This document shows, piece by piece, positions 21,496 through 32,150 of a DNA stretch of 64,000 bases. The notes beneath the pieces are model-generated. The model saw nothing but the letters and a program-made list of their open reading frames with translations, was not told the DNA's origin and made no database searches. Origin of the DNA: Pristionchus mayeri (lineage: Eukaryota > Nematoda > Chromadorea > Rhabditida > Neodiplogasteridae); NCBI GenBank assembly GCA_036245805.1, contig BTRK01000001.1:496001-560000 (forward strand), read 5' to 3'. Within the stretch, counting starts at the first letter, position 1; each line of letters opens with the position of its first letter. Made by a program: the position numbers and the translations under genes.

Positions 21496-24400
21496 TTGAG
21501 GATAAATTGCGCGAAGAGCGAGAAGATTCAGTCATGATCAGCGCTTTCACTTCTCAGCGTTCAAACTCTGTTGTCAACTCACAATACAATAATGGCTCGC
21601 TGCCTTCCAAGGCGCACGCGTCGACAGCGCCTCACACTAAGTCGTCCCACTCCTCAGCCTCCCACTCCTCATCTACACCCAACCACTCTAGGAAGATTCC
21701 ACTGTGTGTTTTCTGTGGCACACATCAGTACAGTGGAGAATGCGCTCGTGTCACTTCAATCAGGGAGAAGAAAGAGATTCTCAAGAACAAATCACTCTGC
21801 TTTTCTTGCTTCTCTCCCAACCACTCTTCTGATGCCTGCTACAAATCGTGTCCACAGTGCAAGGTAAAGCATCACAAGTCCCTGTGTACAAAGCAATCTA
21901 CTCCTAACCAGTCTGGCGTCCATTCATTAGCTACTAGTCCATGCATTCAGCTCAACACTAGACTGTTCACAGCACCCGTCATGCTAGCAAACACGATCGC
22001 GCTCAGAAGTTCCTACGCGAACGCACTACTAGATGCTGGTGCACAAGTATCTCTCATCTCTCGAAGACTAGTCAATCAGCTTCACCTCAAACCAATCGAC
22101 CAGTTACATGCTTCCATCACAGGAGTAATGATTGCGGATCAGAATTTCCTTCCCTCTAGCCACGAAATAGTACAATTTGAGCTCATCACTGACCATGGTA
22201 GGGAAGTCATCAAAGCTATTGTTCATGATACTGACACCATCACTCACTCGATACATCATCAGCAATTGTCTGAAGCTGATTTAGATGTAATCAGGACAAC
22301 TCTCACTACCATCCCAGTTCATTTCACTCAGTCGACTGTTAGTCCCGATTTACTTCTCGGTGTCGGAGACACACTCAAGTTACTGGAGAACTCAACATCG
22401 ACGACACTTCCTGGAGGATACCGCTTGATCCAATCTGTAATCGGTCCCCTCGTCGCCGGTTCCGAGAACCTGACGCCACCACTTCCGACCAAGAAGAATA
22501 AGGCAGCTCCTACAAATCAGAGTCAGGGTCTTCCCCCAACAAACCCCTCTGATCACCAAGTCACTCCTTCACTCACAGTCGCCTCAGTCACCACGGTCAA
22601 TCATTCAGTAGATCAATTAGCTGAGCGTTTCCTTTCTGTGGATCCGATCTCGCGCATATACGAGACCACAGAGAAGGAGGAGCGAAAACTGGCTGACGAA
22701 TTAGTGACGAAACATTTCAACGACACCGTCCAGTCTCACGATGACGGATACTATGTTCAGTATGCCATGAAGCCTGATGCCAAGGATACATTGCCAGATA
22801 ATTACAATCTGGCAGTCTCCCGTCTTTCCTCCACACAGCGCAATCTGTCCACTGACAGAAACCTGCTGCTCTTTTACGATTCTGTAATCCAAGACCAGAT
22901 TTCATTAGGGCAAGTAGAAGCAGTCAACCCATCTGACACTAGTGGTATCATACACTATCTTGCTCATCAAGCAGTCCTTCGACCAGACAAACCAACCACT
23001 CCACTGCGCATAGTCTATGATGCTTCAGCCCATCTCAAAAACAAACCATCACTCAACGACATGATCTACCCTGGACCAAGTGACCTGGAAATGATCCCGT
23101 CCCTCCTCATTCGTGCCAGACTCAGGCCATTTCTCATCGTTGCCGACGTTGAGAAAGCATTCCTGCAAGTGAAACTGTGTCCTTCACAGAGAAATATGCT
23201 CAGATTCCTATGGCTGAAAGACATCGACAAGCCTGTCTCCCCCAACAACATTCTTGTCCTACGCTTTTGCGTAACGCCTTTCGGTGTCAACCAGAGCCCG
23301 TGCCTTCTTAACAAGGTAATCAACCATCACATCCAGCACGAGGGCAAGAAATGCGACCCCCACTTAGTCCATCAACTTGTTTCCAATCTTTACGTAGACA
23401 ACATCATCATCACTGCTGACAACCCATCTTCCCTCATGTACACACAGTCGAAACACCTGTTCCAATCGATGTCCATGAACCTTAGAGATTACTCATCCAA
23501 TTCATCCTCATTCATGTCGTGTGTGCCAGATTCCGATCAATCAAAGGATAGTAACCAGAAACTTCTCGGTCTCATTTGGAACACTGAGGAAGATTCTCTC
23601 TCTATCAATATTCCCGTCTCTACCAAGAGAGAAAAAGAGTCGAAGAGATTCATGCTCAGTACCGTATCGAGTTCATACGATCCACTCGGGCTTCTCAACC
23701 CACTCCTTCTCCCTCCTCGACTCACAGTCCAAGGTCTATGGAACAGTCCAATCAAGTGGGATGAACCAGTCGACGAGAGCACTAGGGAATCCTTCCACAA
23801 TCAGATTTCAGACCTCGAACAGTTCTCACTCCCAATTGATCGATTTACGCATATCTCTGAATCAAATGACATCACTCTAGTTGCATTCTGCTATGCTTCA
23901 AAATCAGCAATGGCAGCCTCGGTCTATAGTTACGTGTCTGGTCAAAAACCTATAATTATCATTTCCAAAACTAGGCTAGCCCCCATCAACTCCAAGTCCA
24001 CCATACCCAAGATGGAACTTGATTCACTTGCCATGGCACACAATTTGCTTCAGTTCACGGTGGAGACTATCCGAAAAGAGTTTCCCACAAAGCAAATCCA
24101 TGTATACTCTTTCTCGGATTCAGCTGTGACACTTCACTGGTGTAGACCTGGGTTCAACAAGCCAGTCGGTGTATTCGTTTCCAATAGAGTCAAGCTCATT
24201 CATTCGATCAGAGACGCCCTTACGTCTGATAATCTTCTCTCTTACCACTCACCGAGACATGTCAGAGGCGAAGAGAACCCTGCCGACCATGCAACTCGTG
24301 GCCTTTCCTCATCAGACATGAACAATCCTTCGCATCAATTGTGGATTGGCCCTCCGTGGTTATCATCCAATCCTTCTGAATGGCCTGACACGAATCTATC

Positions 24401-26066
24401 CGAACTTCAGTACCCGGATATCGATCCATTCCCAGTAGTGATCAGCGCTCAGGTGATTGAGACACCACCAGAGTCTCCCATCAATCTCCCTCGCCATTCG
24501 AGCCTCAAAAGGGCTATCAATGTGACAGCGCTAATTTATAGATTCATCGCCCGATGCGCACATAAGACCAGTAATGCAAGCATTCTCGAGAAACTGAGTC
24601 ACCTCCCCCAACCCACTGCATCTACTCTGGATGCACGGGAGAAGAGATTCGCTTTCAATCGCCTCATTTTTTTCAGTCAGCAATCGCTCAGTGACTCAGT
24701 CATCAAGAAGATGTCTCTAATCAATGATCCATCCACTGGATTGTTAAGAGTCAGCACTCGAGTTGCTAACTCGAATCAACATGAGGAATTCAAATCCCCC
24801 ATCTTCATCCCCACTTCTCCTGATAGCACTCTAGCTCGACTTCTCATTAGGGACATTCACTCTTCCACCCATGCTGGTGTAGACGTAGTCCTCAATACAC
24901 TCAAGAGTAAGTTCTTGATTCCTCGAGCCAGACCACTCGCCAAATCAACTCTCAGACAATGTGTCCCATGCAGGAGAACGAACAACCTGCCATTCACTTA
25001 CCCTCAGACTCCACCACTCCCAACTGATAGAGTCACTCAAAGTCTCCCATTCGCACATTGCGGAATCGATTATGCAGGCCCATTCCACTTGAAAGGCGAT
25101 TCAAAAGTCTGGATAGTAGTTATCACTTGTTTTTCCACCAGACTTACCCACTTGGAAGTTGTCGATTCACTACTTCCGTCTGCATTCATTCTAGCATTCC
25201 GTCGATTCTGTTCACGTAGAGGCACACCCCAGAGAGTCACCTCTGATAAGGCCACGACTTTCAGACTAGCCAGTACACTACTGTGCAAATCAGAGATCAG
25301 CCCCGACATCAATACTCTCTTCTCATCTCTAGGAATCACCTGGTCTTTCACCACAGCACATTCTCCATGGAAGGGTGGCATCTATGAGAGACTCATTAAA
25401 ATAATCAAGGATTCTTTCTCTCGATCTATCGGAAAGAGGAAACTTGATAGGGACGAATTCGAAACCATCACTTGTGAAGTCGAGGCACTTCTCAATTCTC
25501 GACCCCTCACTTACGTTTCATCAGACGATATTCATTCATTCCATGGACCTAGTCTAAGACCAATTGATCTCATTCTGCCCCAGTCATTCCTAGGATGCTC
25601 ACTCTCCCTCACTAATAAGGAGGACTACATCCCTCCAGAAGAAGAGAATTCGAGTAGGGAGAATGCAGTCAAATTGCTGAAAAGATCAATCAATATCGTT
25701 GATTCATTCTGGCAAAAGTGGCATACTGAGTACCTCGCTACCCTCAGAGATTCGTTCAATAAGTCTTCAGACACTCTCCAGTCAAACCGATCATCCAGTT
25801 CCACCCCCAAAATCGGCTCCATTGTCTTAGTCATGGATGAGAGTGGTAACACCCCGAGATCAGCGTGGAAAATGGCAAAAATCCTCACTCTCACAGATTC
25901 CTCTGCGACCCTGCGCTCACTTGCTGGCAGAATCATTGAGAGACCACTCAACTTCCTTATTCCACTTGAAATTCATTCATCTGAAGAGTCACACCCGGTG
26001 GGCCCTGTAGCACAAACATCTCATCCAATGGTCACTCGATCAAAGAACGCACGCCGAAATCACTAG
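21462..26066 (+). CDS. pol: BEL pol polyprotein (protease, RT, RNase H, integrase)
   Basis: The frame is open from 21462 to the stop ending at 26066, about 1530 residues, with no ATG until residue 20 or so. It is therefore presumably expressed by frameshift from gag. In order it has a Cys/His zinc-binding segment (about 21700-21890), an aspartic protease motif LLDAGAQVSLI (Asp codon at 22032) and reverse transcriptase with IVADVEKAFLQV, TPFGVNQSP and the catalytic YVDN at 23391 (YVDD is commoner). The RNase H-like segment has FSDSAVTLHW. Integrase has an HHCC-like zinc region, then Asp in DYAGPF (25068), Asp in SDKATTF (25245) and Glu in GGIYERL (25386). Length and order are normal for BEL/Pao and there are no internal stops. 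Confidence 0.95.
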   Translation, partial: KPDSLVSALELIEDKLREEREDSVMISAFTSQRSNSVVNSQYNNGSLPSKAHASTAPHTKSSHSSASHSSSTPNHSRKIPLCVFCGTHQYSGECARVTSIREKKEILKNKSLCFSCFSPNHSSDACYKSCPQCKVKHHKSLCTKQSTPNQSGVHSLATSPCIQLNTRLFTAPVMLANTIALRSSYANALLDAGAQVSLISRRLVNQLHLKPIDQLHASITGVMIADQNFLPSSHEIVQFELITDHGREVIKAIVHDTDTITHSIHHQQLSEADLDVIRTTLTTIPVHFTQSTVSPDLLLGVGDTLKLLENSTSTTLPGGYRLIQSVIGPLVAGSENLTPPLPTKKNKAAPTNQSQGLPPTNPSDHQVTPSLTVASVTTVNHSVDQLAERFLSVDPISRIYETTEKEERKLADELVTKHFNDTVQSHDDGYYVQYAMKPDAKDTLPDNYNLAVSRLSSTQRNLSTDRNLLLFYDSVIQDQISLGQVEAVNPSDTSGIIHYLAHQAVLRPDKPTTPLRIVYDASAHLKNKPSLNDMIYPGPSDLEMIPSLLIRARLRPFLIVADVEKAFLQVKLCPSQRNMLRFLWLKDIDKPVSPNNILVLRFCVTPFGVNQSPCLLNKVINHHIQHEGKKCDPHLVHQLVSNLYVDNIIITADNPSSLMYTQSKHLFQSMSMNLRDYSSNSSSFMSCVPDSDQSKDSNQKLLGLIWNTEEDSLSINIPVSTKREKESKRFMLSTVSSSYDPLGLLNPLLLPPRLTVQGLWNSPIKWDEPVDESTRESFHNQISDLEQFSLPIDRFTHISESNDITLVAFCYASKSAMAASVYSYVSGQKPIIIISKTRLAPINSKSTIPKMELDSLAMAHNLLQFTVETIRKEFPTKQIHVYSFSDSAVTLHWCRPGFNKPVGVFVSNRVKLIHSIRDALTSDNLLSYHSPRHVRGEENPADHATRGLSSSDMNNPSHQLWIGPPWLSSNPSEWPDTNLSELQYPDIDPFPVVISAQVIETPPESPINLPRHSSLKRAINVTALIYRFIARCAHKTSNASILEKLSHLPQPTASTLDAREKRFAFNRLIFFSQQSLSDSVIKKMSLINDPSTGLLRVSTRVANSNQHEEFKSPIFIPTSPDSTLARLLIRDIHSSTHAGVDVVLNTLKSKFLIPRARPLAKSTLRQCVPCRRTNNLPFTYPQTPPLPTDRVTQSLPFAHCGIDYAGPFHLKGDSKVWIVVITCFSTRLTHLEVVDSLLPSAFILAFRRFCSRRGTPQRVTSDKATTFRLASTLLCKSEISPDINTLFSSLGITWSFTTAHSPWKGGIYERLIKIIKDSFSRSIGKRKLDRDEFETITCEVEALLNSRPLTYVSSDDIHSFHGPSLRPIDLILPQSFLGCSLSLTNKEDYIPPEEENSSRENAVKLLKRSINIVDSFWQKWHTEYLATLRDSFNKSSDTLQSNRSSSSTPKIGSIVLVMDESGNTPRSAWKMAKILTLTDSSATLRSLAGRIIERPLNFLIPLEIHSSEESHPVGPVAQTSHPMVTRSKNARRNH

Positions 26067-26215
26067 GATTCATCTCCCTTTCCCATTTCCCATTCCCCCC
26101 CCCCCCGAGGTTTCCACTGTGAATTCACACTGTAATTATCAAATCATTTATCTTTCAATCATTCTCTCATTTCGTCAATCCCATTCAGCCTCTCGCGAAC
26201 GCAGAGAAAAGCAAG

Positions 26216-26999
26216 ATGGACGAGGAAGCCGAGCTTCTCGCCGTTTCCTACCAGGATGACTTCACCACTAGGGTAATCATTGCACATGATTTTTCATATT
26301 CTCCAAACCAATCTAGTCATCCTTTCATAATCACTGCCATTCTCAAAATCTTATGACGAATCAATAGTATCTCAATTTCATATCAAATCACTTATCATTT
26401 ATCCTCAGGATTACATCGAGTCGATGTACACTCACCTCACTCAAGAGGTCAACGATGTCAAGGAGGACGTCAGTGATCTCAGAGCACTCGTCTCCAATGA
26501 GCTCAAGGCTATCAAAGACGACCTTGGATCCATGACGCTCACTCTATCTGCCATTCTGACCAAGATCTCCCAGCCTTCTCCCATTACCCAGTCGGTATCT
26601 ACCCCCAGAACTCCCCGAGTTATCATTGCCCCTCGCTCTCAGTATCGTACCCCCAATTCAATTGACCGTCCCAGTCACACAAGAGATCGTAGTCGATCTC
26701 CAATTGCACCTCGCACTACTCCCAATTTCAAGACGTCCCACAATTCTCAGACCGTCAAATGCACTTTCTGTTCCTCTGTCTGTCATCTCTCTCGCAATTG
26801 CACAATTGTCCCCAGTGTCTCCCCCCGTATCTCCCTCATGTCACCCATCCAGTGCCATACATGTTTCCGTCACATCGGTCCCACCCATAGCGCCTCATGC
26901 GAACCCGAAATCTGCACACGCGAATGCTCGGACGAGCTCGGTCGTGGTCTCCGCCACATGCAGTTCTTCTGCCCTCGCAACCCCGACCTCCAGCCCTAA
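26216..26999 (+). CDS. BEL third ORF, apparently spliced, CCHC zinc-knuckle protein
   Basis: Exon 1 is 26216-26272, starting with ATG and ending at AGG before GTAATC. Exon 2 is 26409-26999, after an acceptor ATCCTCAG. The 136-base intron is phase 0, and removing it gives 215 residues. The product opens with an acidic and coiled-coil-like stretch (LTQEVNDVKEDVSDLRALV), has a Ser/Pro/Arg-rich middle, and then CTFCSSVCHLSRNC (C-x2-C-x4-H-x4-C) and further Cys/His pairs near the C-terminus. I see no signal peptide or membrane segment, so it is not an envelope-type protein. It could be a second nucleic-acid-binding or gag-like accessory protein. A CCATTCAG acceptor-like site at 26181-26188 could feed a spliced subgenomic mRNA. 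Confidence 0.65.
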
Positions 27000-27220
27000 C
27001 AGGCAATGAAGAAATCGACCACCCCGATTGGTGCCTGGAGTTACCCCTATTAGTATTTCGGCCATATTGGCATATGCTTGTACCACCTGTTGTCACCTAA
27101 TCGTTTTTCGTGCTAACTTGTTCTAGTTCGTTGACTGTTTTACGTTTTCCACTTTGCTACTCTAGCTTCATAAAGCTCGACCAATTAGTCTCATTCATTC
27201 ATCACACAACAATCAGAACA
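27000..27220 (+). other. BEL 3' untranslated region
   Basis: Between the third ORF and the pyrimidine tract. Noncoding, no further feature recognised. Confidence 0.6.
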
Positions 27221-27252
27221 CTTTCCTTCTTTCTCTTTCGCCTCCCTCCCAG
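27221..27252 (+). other. Pyrimidine tract directly before the 3' LTR
   Basis: The 32 bases before the 3' LTR are almost all C and T and end in CCCAG. In a plus-oriented LTR element a purine-rich plus-strand primer is expected here. The tract looks more like a splice acceptor than a polypurine tract, yet it abuts the LTR precisely. Confidence 0.8.
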
Positions 27253-27954
27253 TATAGCGAAATGTCACTTCGCTACTACAATTCATTCATAAAATAATCA
27301 AAATAAATAATCATTCCAAAAAATAATATATTCATTTTACGATTCACTCTCCATAACGCAGTCATACTGTAGCCAAGTTCGCCGCGGCCTCTCGGCGCCT
27401 TTTTTCTTCCCTTCTATTTATTTGAACTTTCCCGCGTTCCTCGAAGCCATTCCAATATGTTCCGCCTTCATGAGCGTCATAAAAACGGCCGCGACTCGCG
27501 ATGATTTTCTTTTTCTGGTGAACGGATCTCGGCGAAGCTCACGTCGCTTTACGTCCCTTTCTTTTTTTCTTCAACCATTCACTAGGCTCACTGGCCTAAT
27601 TCTCATCATCATTGCATTGCTTTACTTGCGTGCGGTCACACCGTATCACTCGTTTCCTTTCACGTTCCAATTATCATCACGTTCCTTGTCAGGCAGACTA
27701 CAACGGCTGCAAAGGAACTCACCACACCTCTCCACCACCGCCCACTCCACACACACACGACCACCACGGTTGCCAAGGATCGAACCTAAGGTACCGTTCC
27801 ATTCATTCCACCAATCAATATTCCCACTTCAATCCCAATTTTGACCATAGTCGTTTCTTCCATATTTCCCCTTGTAAAATAAAGTAAATAAATATATTTT
27901 ATTATCACCCCTTTGCCTTTGCCTCACACCACAAAGACACGAAAATTGTCTACA
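27253..27954 (+). repeat. BEL 3' LTR
   Basis: 702 bp, matching the 5' LTR base for base as far as I can read. It is followed by the AAAAT target duplication. Confidence 0.95.
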
Positions 27955-28007
27955 AAAATATCTAACGCGAAACTGCCTTCTTACATGACAAGCACGCACC
28001 TCGTTAA

Positions 28008-29481
28008 GTGTTAAGTAGATGTGACGATCACTACTTTCGAATTGAATGGTTCCTTCATCAGCACTTTATTTTCTACCTTGGAAAGCAAAATATCATGGAA
28101 GTTCATGGTACAGTTAAAAAAATGTAAATGTTTTGGTTAGGATTCTCACAGAAAATTAATATGTTTACTAGGCGTAGTGATGTTTCACTATTGGAATATA
28201 TTCTGCACCATTCCTCTTCGTCGATTCAGTAATTGCTTCAGGTCCAAAATATAAACAAAATTGTAATAAATAGTATCACACGTGTCAAAATCGTGTACAG
28301 CCTGATTTATTTGACTATTGCTTATCTGATGTTGCCTTGTGGTTATTCTCAACTGAAGATTCTGGAATGAGAGCGCAGATATTGTGGAAAGAGTTCTGTA
28401 TGTGCATTTCGTGATCCTTGTTTCACCATGGTATTATCAGCAAAAGGATGCATTGTTGTTTTAGGCAATACATAATGTATTGTATTTTTGAAGTCAAAGT
28501 ACACGCGTAAGACCTTGAAATGAAGATTTCATCCTCGACTGGTAACTTTAATGCCAACCAATTTTAGAAGTCCTTAATTTCATCACAGTATTTCCTGGAA
28601 TCAGCAGTGAGGAAATGATTCTGACTGTTCACGCACAGTACGCTGCATAATTGACGTTCCCCAAGGCGGTCGTGATGGTCGCTCCCTCCCGACACAAGCT
28701 GCATCGGCAACGAGAGAGCGCATAACGACCAGAAAGTATGGTAGAATGAATGATAAACGCGGTGAGAGATATCACATTTCGAAAGAAGGTTGGTGGTTCA
28801 GTATACATATACATGGTTCAGTGTACATTAGTTGTTGTTTGCGTGGCATAGCTCGGTTTCATGAAGAATATTTTTTTAAAGAAATGCATGTCCCCAATTA
28901 TAAGTAGTTGTCCGGGCTAAAAATAATACTATTTAACTGTCTTGTAATGGCTGATTCATCGTATTTCCATTCGAAATTTGAAGCCTCAGAAATGTTGCTA
29001 TGTTCAGTTTCTTCCTCTGGAAGTGGTTCGCATTCTCACTTGCAGATCAACTGAAATCTACACTGCTGATTATCATAGTAATTTATGTTTCATAATTTAT
29101 GTTTCATAAATCCTCTGAACTATTTCTCCATTTACCAATAATTCGGCAGTTACGGGTTAATCTCCCTCTGCTCCGATCAATTAAAAAGGCATTTTGAATA
29201 GGCATGCTGATCCGTGCTATAAAATTGTAATATTAACTGAACCATTCATTTCATAGCCGTTTTTAGTGGGAACACCATTCGAAAAACAAAACGATCTGTT
29301 TTTTTCTGAATTCCAGTGGCGCTCTCTTTTCTCAACGGGGTTTCGCGTGTACTGGTGTAATCGATTCCATAGAGCAATCCCCTCTGCTGCAGATAGGAGG
29401 GACTCCTCATAATTTGATGTGATTGTTATATCGAGAGAAGAGCAAAGTGATAATTTATGACAATTTGCGTGAAAGCTTGAT
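28008..29481. repeat. Diverged segmental duplication, copy 1
   Basis: This aligns collinearly with 37050-38737. Shared anchors include TCACTATTGGAATAT, the long conserved core at 28621-28730, TTCTTCCTCTGGAAGTGG and GATTGTTATATCGAGAG-like words. Overall similarity is moderate with many indels. No convincing protein frame is conserved between the copies, so the duplicated content may be a noncoding gene or a repeat. Confidence 0.85.
28621..28730. ncRNA. Candidate structured RNA or regulatory core, copy 1
   Basis: Within the diverged duplication, 28638-28693 is identical to 37888-37943 over 56 bases. The following part can fold: GGTCGT (28668-28673) pairs with ACGACC (28725-28730), and the inner segments GATG with CATA and CGCTC with GAGCG extend the stem around a 2-base bulge. 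In copy 2 one G-C pair of the stem becomes G-U, keeping it. Strand is unknown. On the minus strand a short frame also crosses it, so a coding exon is an alternative. I do not recognise it as SL, U-snRNA, 5S or 7SL RNA. Confidence 0.4.
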
Positions 29482-30685
29482 ATTTTTGGAGGATTAAAGT
29501 GTACATTAATTTGCAGATCGAGATAGTGCGGCAGAATTGCAGGAGGCATCATGACTCTATGGTTACAGTAATGTCTTGGATTGCAGCAGGAACCTGTTGA
29601 ATTACGAAGATGCGTCGGAGTGGGGTTTCAAGAGGAGCATTTAGTCAAATGAATGCGCGAGTATTCCATTCTCGATGGGTTAAAATTGGAACAATACGCA
29701 TGATGGCATTGACTAGGACTGCATTTAATATCCCAAAAGAGTATCACATCAAATCCTTAATTATTTTTTGTTCATGTCCTGAGGAAGTGTGGTTGGTGTG
29801 GAGAATTTGTCCTAATCACGAAGGATACTGCAGTGCTCTTGATTATCGGGGCGGAATCTGTAGATAATGTGGATAAAATTACAAAATACCAAGAATTAAG
29901 GGACAAGGTGAACAGTGGCTGCATGAACCGTTTGTATTATTTCATGATCTGTTGCATTGATGCATCGATTTCAGTTTCTCTCAAACAAATAACTTCACAA
30001 TATATTGCCGTGGATACGACTGAACGACGTCCGAAGTAGGTAAACTATCTGAAATGTTGATCTCTGATCTCTGCAGAAAGTGGGTTCGACTGTTATCCAC
30101 ATTGCAGAAGCTCCCTGTACTCGCGAATATGATGACCTTCACCATGTTCATCAATGTGATCATGTTATACTGTAGAGCAAACCGTTGAGAGACGATGACG
30201 GTTGATAGAGATACCTGACGGAAAAGCTAGAAAATTAGAGAGAATGATCTAAATCTAAAATTGATTTGAACCCGGTGCGCTGGTGCTGCGAGAGGTTCTC
30301 ATGAGTTGGTGCTAATGGCTGTGTCAATAGTCAGTATCTTGTCTTTTCGAAGAAATATAATCGAAACGAGATCCTGCTTATCATGTGATGCAGTGAGCTG
30401 CGAAGGTCGATTTTTTTGTTATTTTCTATGCGGATGTTCTGATAAATCACAGTGTGAGTGTTGCGATATTTTCTCGATGAAGTAACGTATTGGTGATTTT
30501 CGGCGATTAGCCAATCTTTGATCATAAGGAAAAATAATCTATTAAAACCTTAGCCTGTTTCTCTTGCACAAAAAATAATGTGCGAAACTTAATATTATAA
30601 TGTTTAAGCCGACAAATCGGCCGTATCAATGTAGCACACTTGAAGCATAGATTTAGTACGATTGAGGGAACAAACACCTCACTGT
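29482..30685. other. Intergenic stretch, nothing recognised
   Basis: AT-rich. The frame at 29610-29867 is open for 85 codons without recognisable motifs or splice support. Confidence 0.4.
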
Positions 30686-32150
30686 TTACCACATGTATCA
30701 CGAGTCAGTGGATGAAAAATTACCACCCCGGGAACATTTTCAAAAAAAATGTTCCTGATTTCACCCATATTATAGTATTTGAATATCTTAGACACAAGTT
30801 TTCGAAAAATATGGGTCATAGGTCCCAGAGCCGGCTTTTATGAATTTACCGGTTTTGCCCCGGCTACGCTGTATTTCAGCTCCCAGATGTGCTAGGGAGA
30901 TGGCATTGGGCTCAAAATGTTCGGAAAATTATTTCCGTAAACTTTTCTGTTGAAAGTATTTTTGAAAACTTGGAAAGAAAAAAGTTATGCCCGAAATATC
31001 GTTTTTCTATGCAGAAAACAATTTTTTTCTGTACCTAGAGGTGGCCTTGTCATGCATTTTCTTTTCAAAAATAGTAAGTAGAACTCATTAGGTACACAGC
31101 AAAAATACTTTCGAAAAACTCAACCAAGCCTTCAATGTGGATATTTTTGGTCAAACATGAAAAATTTGAAAAGTTTGAAAATTCAATTTTTCCTAATCTC
31201 CACCAATTCTTTCTCTTGGACTTGAAATAATGTTAGAACTTCATCTATAGTTTAAAAATCATGCATATATTGTTTTTGGACATTTACAAGTGAGAACGGC
31301 GAAAATCTTATAATCGATGGAATGCCTTTTCCCGGTGTTCCATAATCGTTTTCATTGACTGATGAAGATGGGCAAATCCATTCAGCCCCGGGACTGGATG
31401 GTGAGAAACCAGTTAAGGAACTACATAAACAATCTCAGAGAGCAGCGATGCCAAATCTTAGAGTACACAGAAGATCAGCGGAGTCAGAAGAAGATGAGGA
31501 AGACAATGAGTTCCATGTGGAGGTGTAAGTGGAACCCCACTTTCGCCGTTCTCACTTGTAATTGTCCACAAACAATGTATGCATGATTTTTAAACTATAA
31601 ATGAAGTTCTAACATTAATTCAAGTCCAAGAGAAAGAATTGGCGGTGATGAGGAAAAATTGAATTTTCAAACTTTTCAACTTTTTCATGTTCGACCAGAA
31701 ATATCTACATTGAAGGCATGGTTGAGTTTTTCGAAAGTATTTTTGCTGTGTACCTAATGACTTCTACTTACTATTTTTGAAAAGAAAATGCATGACAAGG
31801 CCACCTCTAGGTACAGAAAAAAATTGTTTTCCGCATAGAAAAACGATTTTTTGGGCATAACTTTTTTCTTTCCAAGTTTTCAAAAATACTTTCAATAGAT
31901 AAGTTTCTGGAAATAATTTTCCGATCATTTTGAGCCCAATGCCGTCTCTCTAGCACATCTGGAAGCTGAAATACAGGATAGCCGGGTGCAAAACCGGAAA
32001 ATTCCTAAAAGCCGGCTCTGGACCTATGACCCATATTTTTCGAAAACTTGTGTCAAGGTTATTCTAACACTATAAAATGGGAGAAATCAGGAACAATTTT
32101 TTTGAAAATGTTCCCGCACACCTCCACTGACTCGTGATACACGTGTTACA
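30686..32150. repeat. Kilobase palindrome (foldback element E)
   Basis: 30686-31305 is matched in reverse complement by 31541-32150. Anchors include GTATCACGAGTCAGTGGA at the outside and ACAAGTGAGAACGGCGAAA at the inside. The 235-base spacer contains an open frame (31362-31586) rich in Arg, Gln and Lys that runs into the right arm. I consider it chance. Confidence 0.9.

Larger units (their letters stand above)
19402..27954 (+). mobile_element. Complete BEL/Pao LTR retrotransposon (8.55 kb)
   Basis: Two 702-bp LTRs that appear identical by eye bound an internal region carrying gag, pol (protease, reverse transcriptase, RNase H, integrase) and a third ORF. A 5-bp target duplication AAAAT flanks it (19397-19401 and 27955-27959). 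The primer-binding site touches the 5' LTR. The protein order and the integrase and RNase H motifs are those of the BEL/Pao superfamily. Identical LTRs imply a recent insertion. The one open question is the gag-pol junction, where the frames are offset by one base. Confidence 0.97.

Noticed and set aside
29610..29867. 85-codon frame near 29.7 kb
   Set aside because: No start context, no motif, and no counterpart in the segmental duplication.
31362..31586. Basic 74-codon frame in the loop of palindrome E
   Set aside because: No ATG context, domain or second copy; it runs into the right arm.
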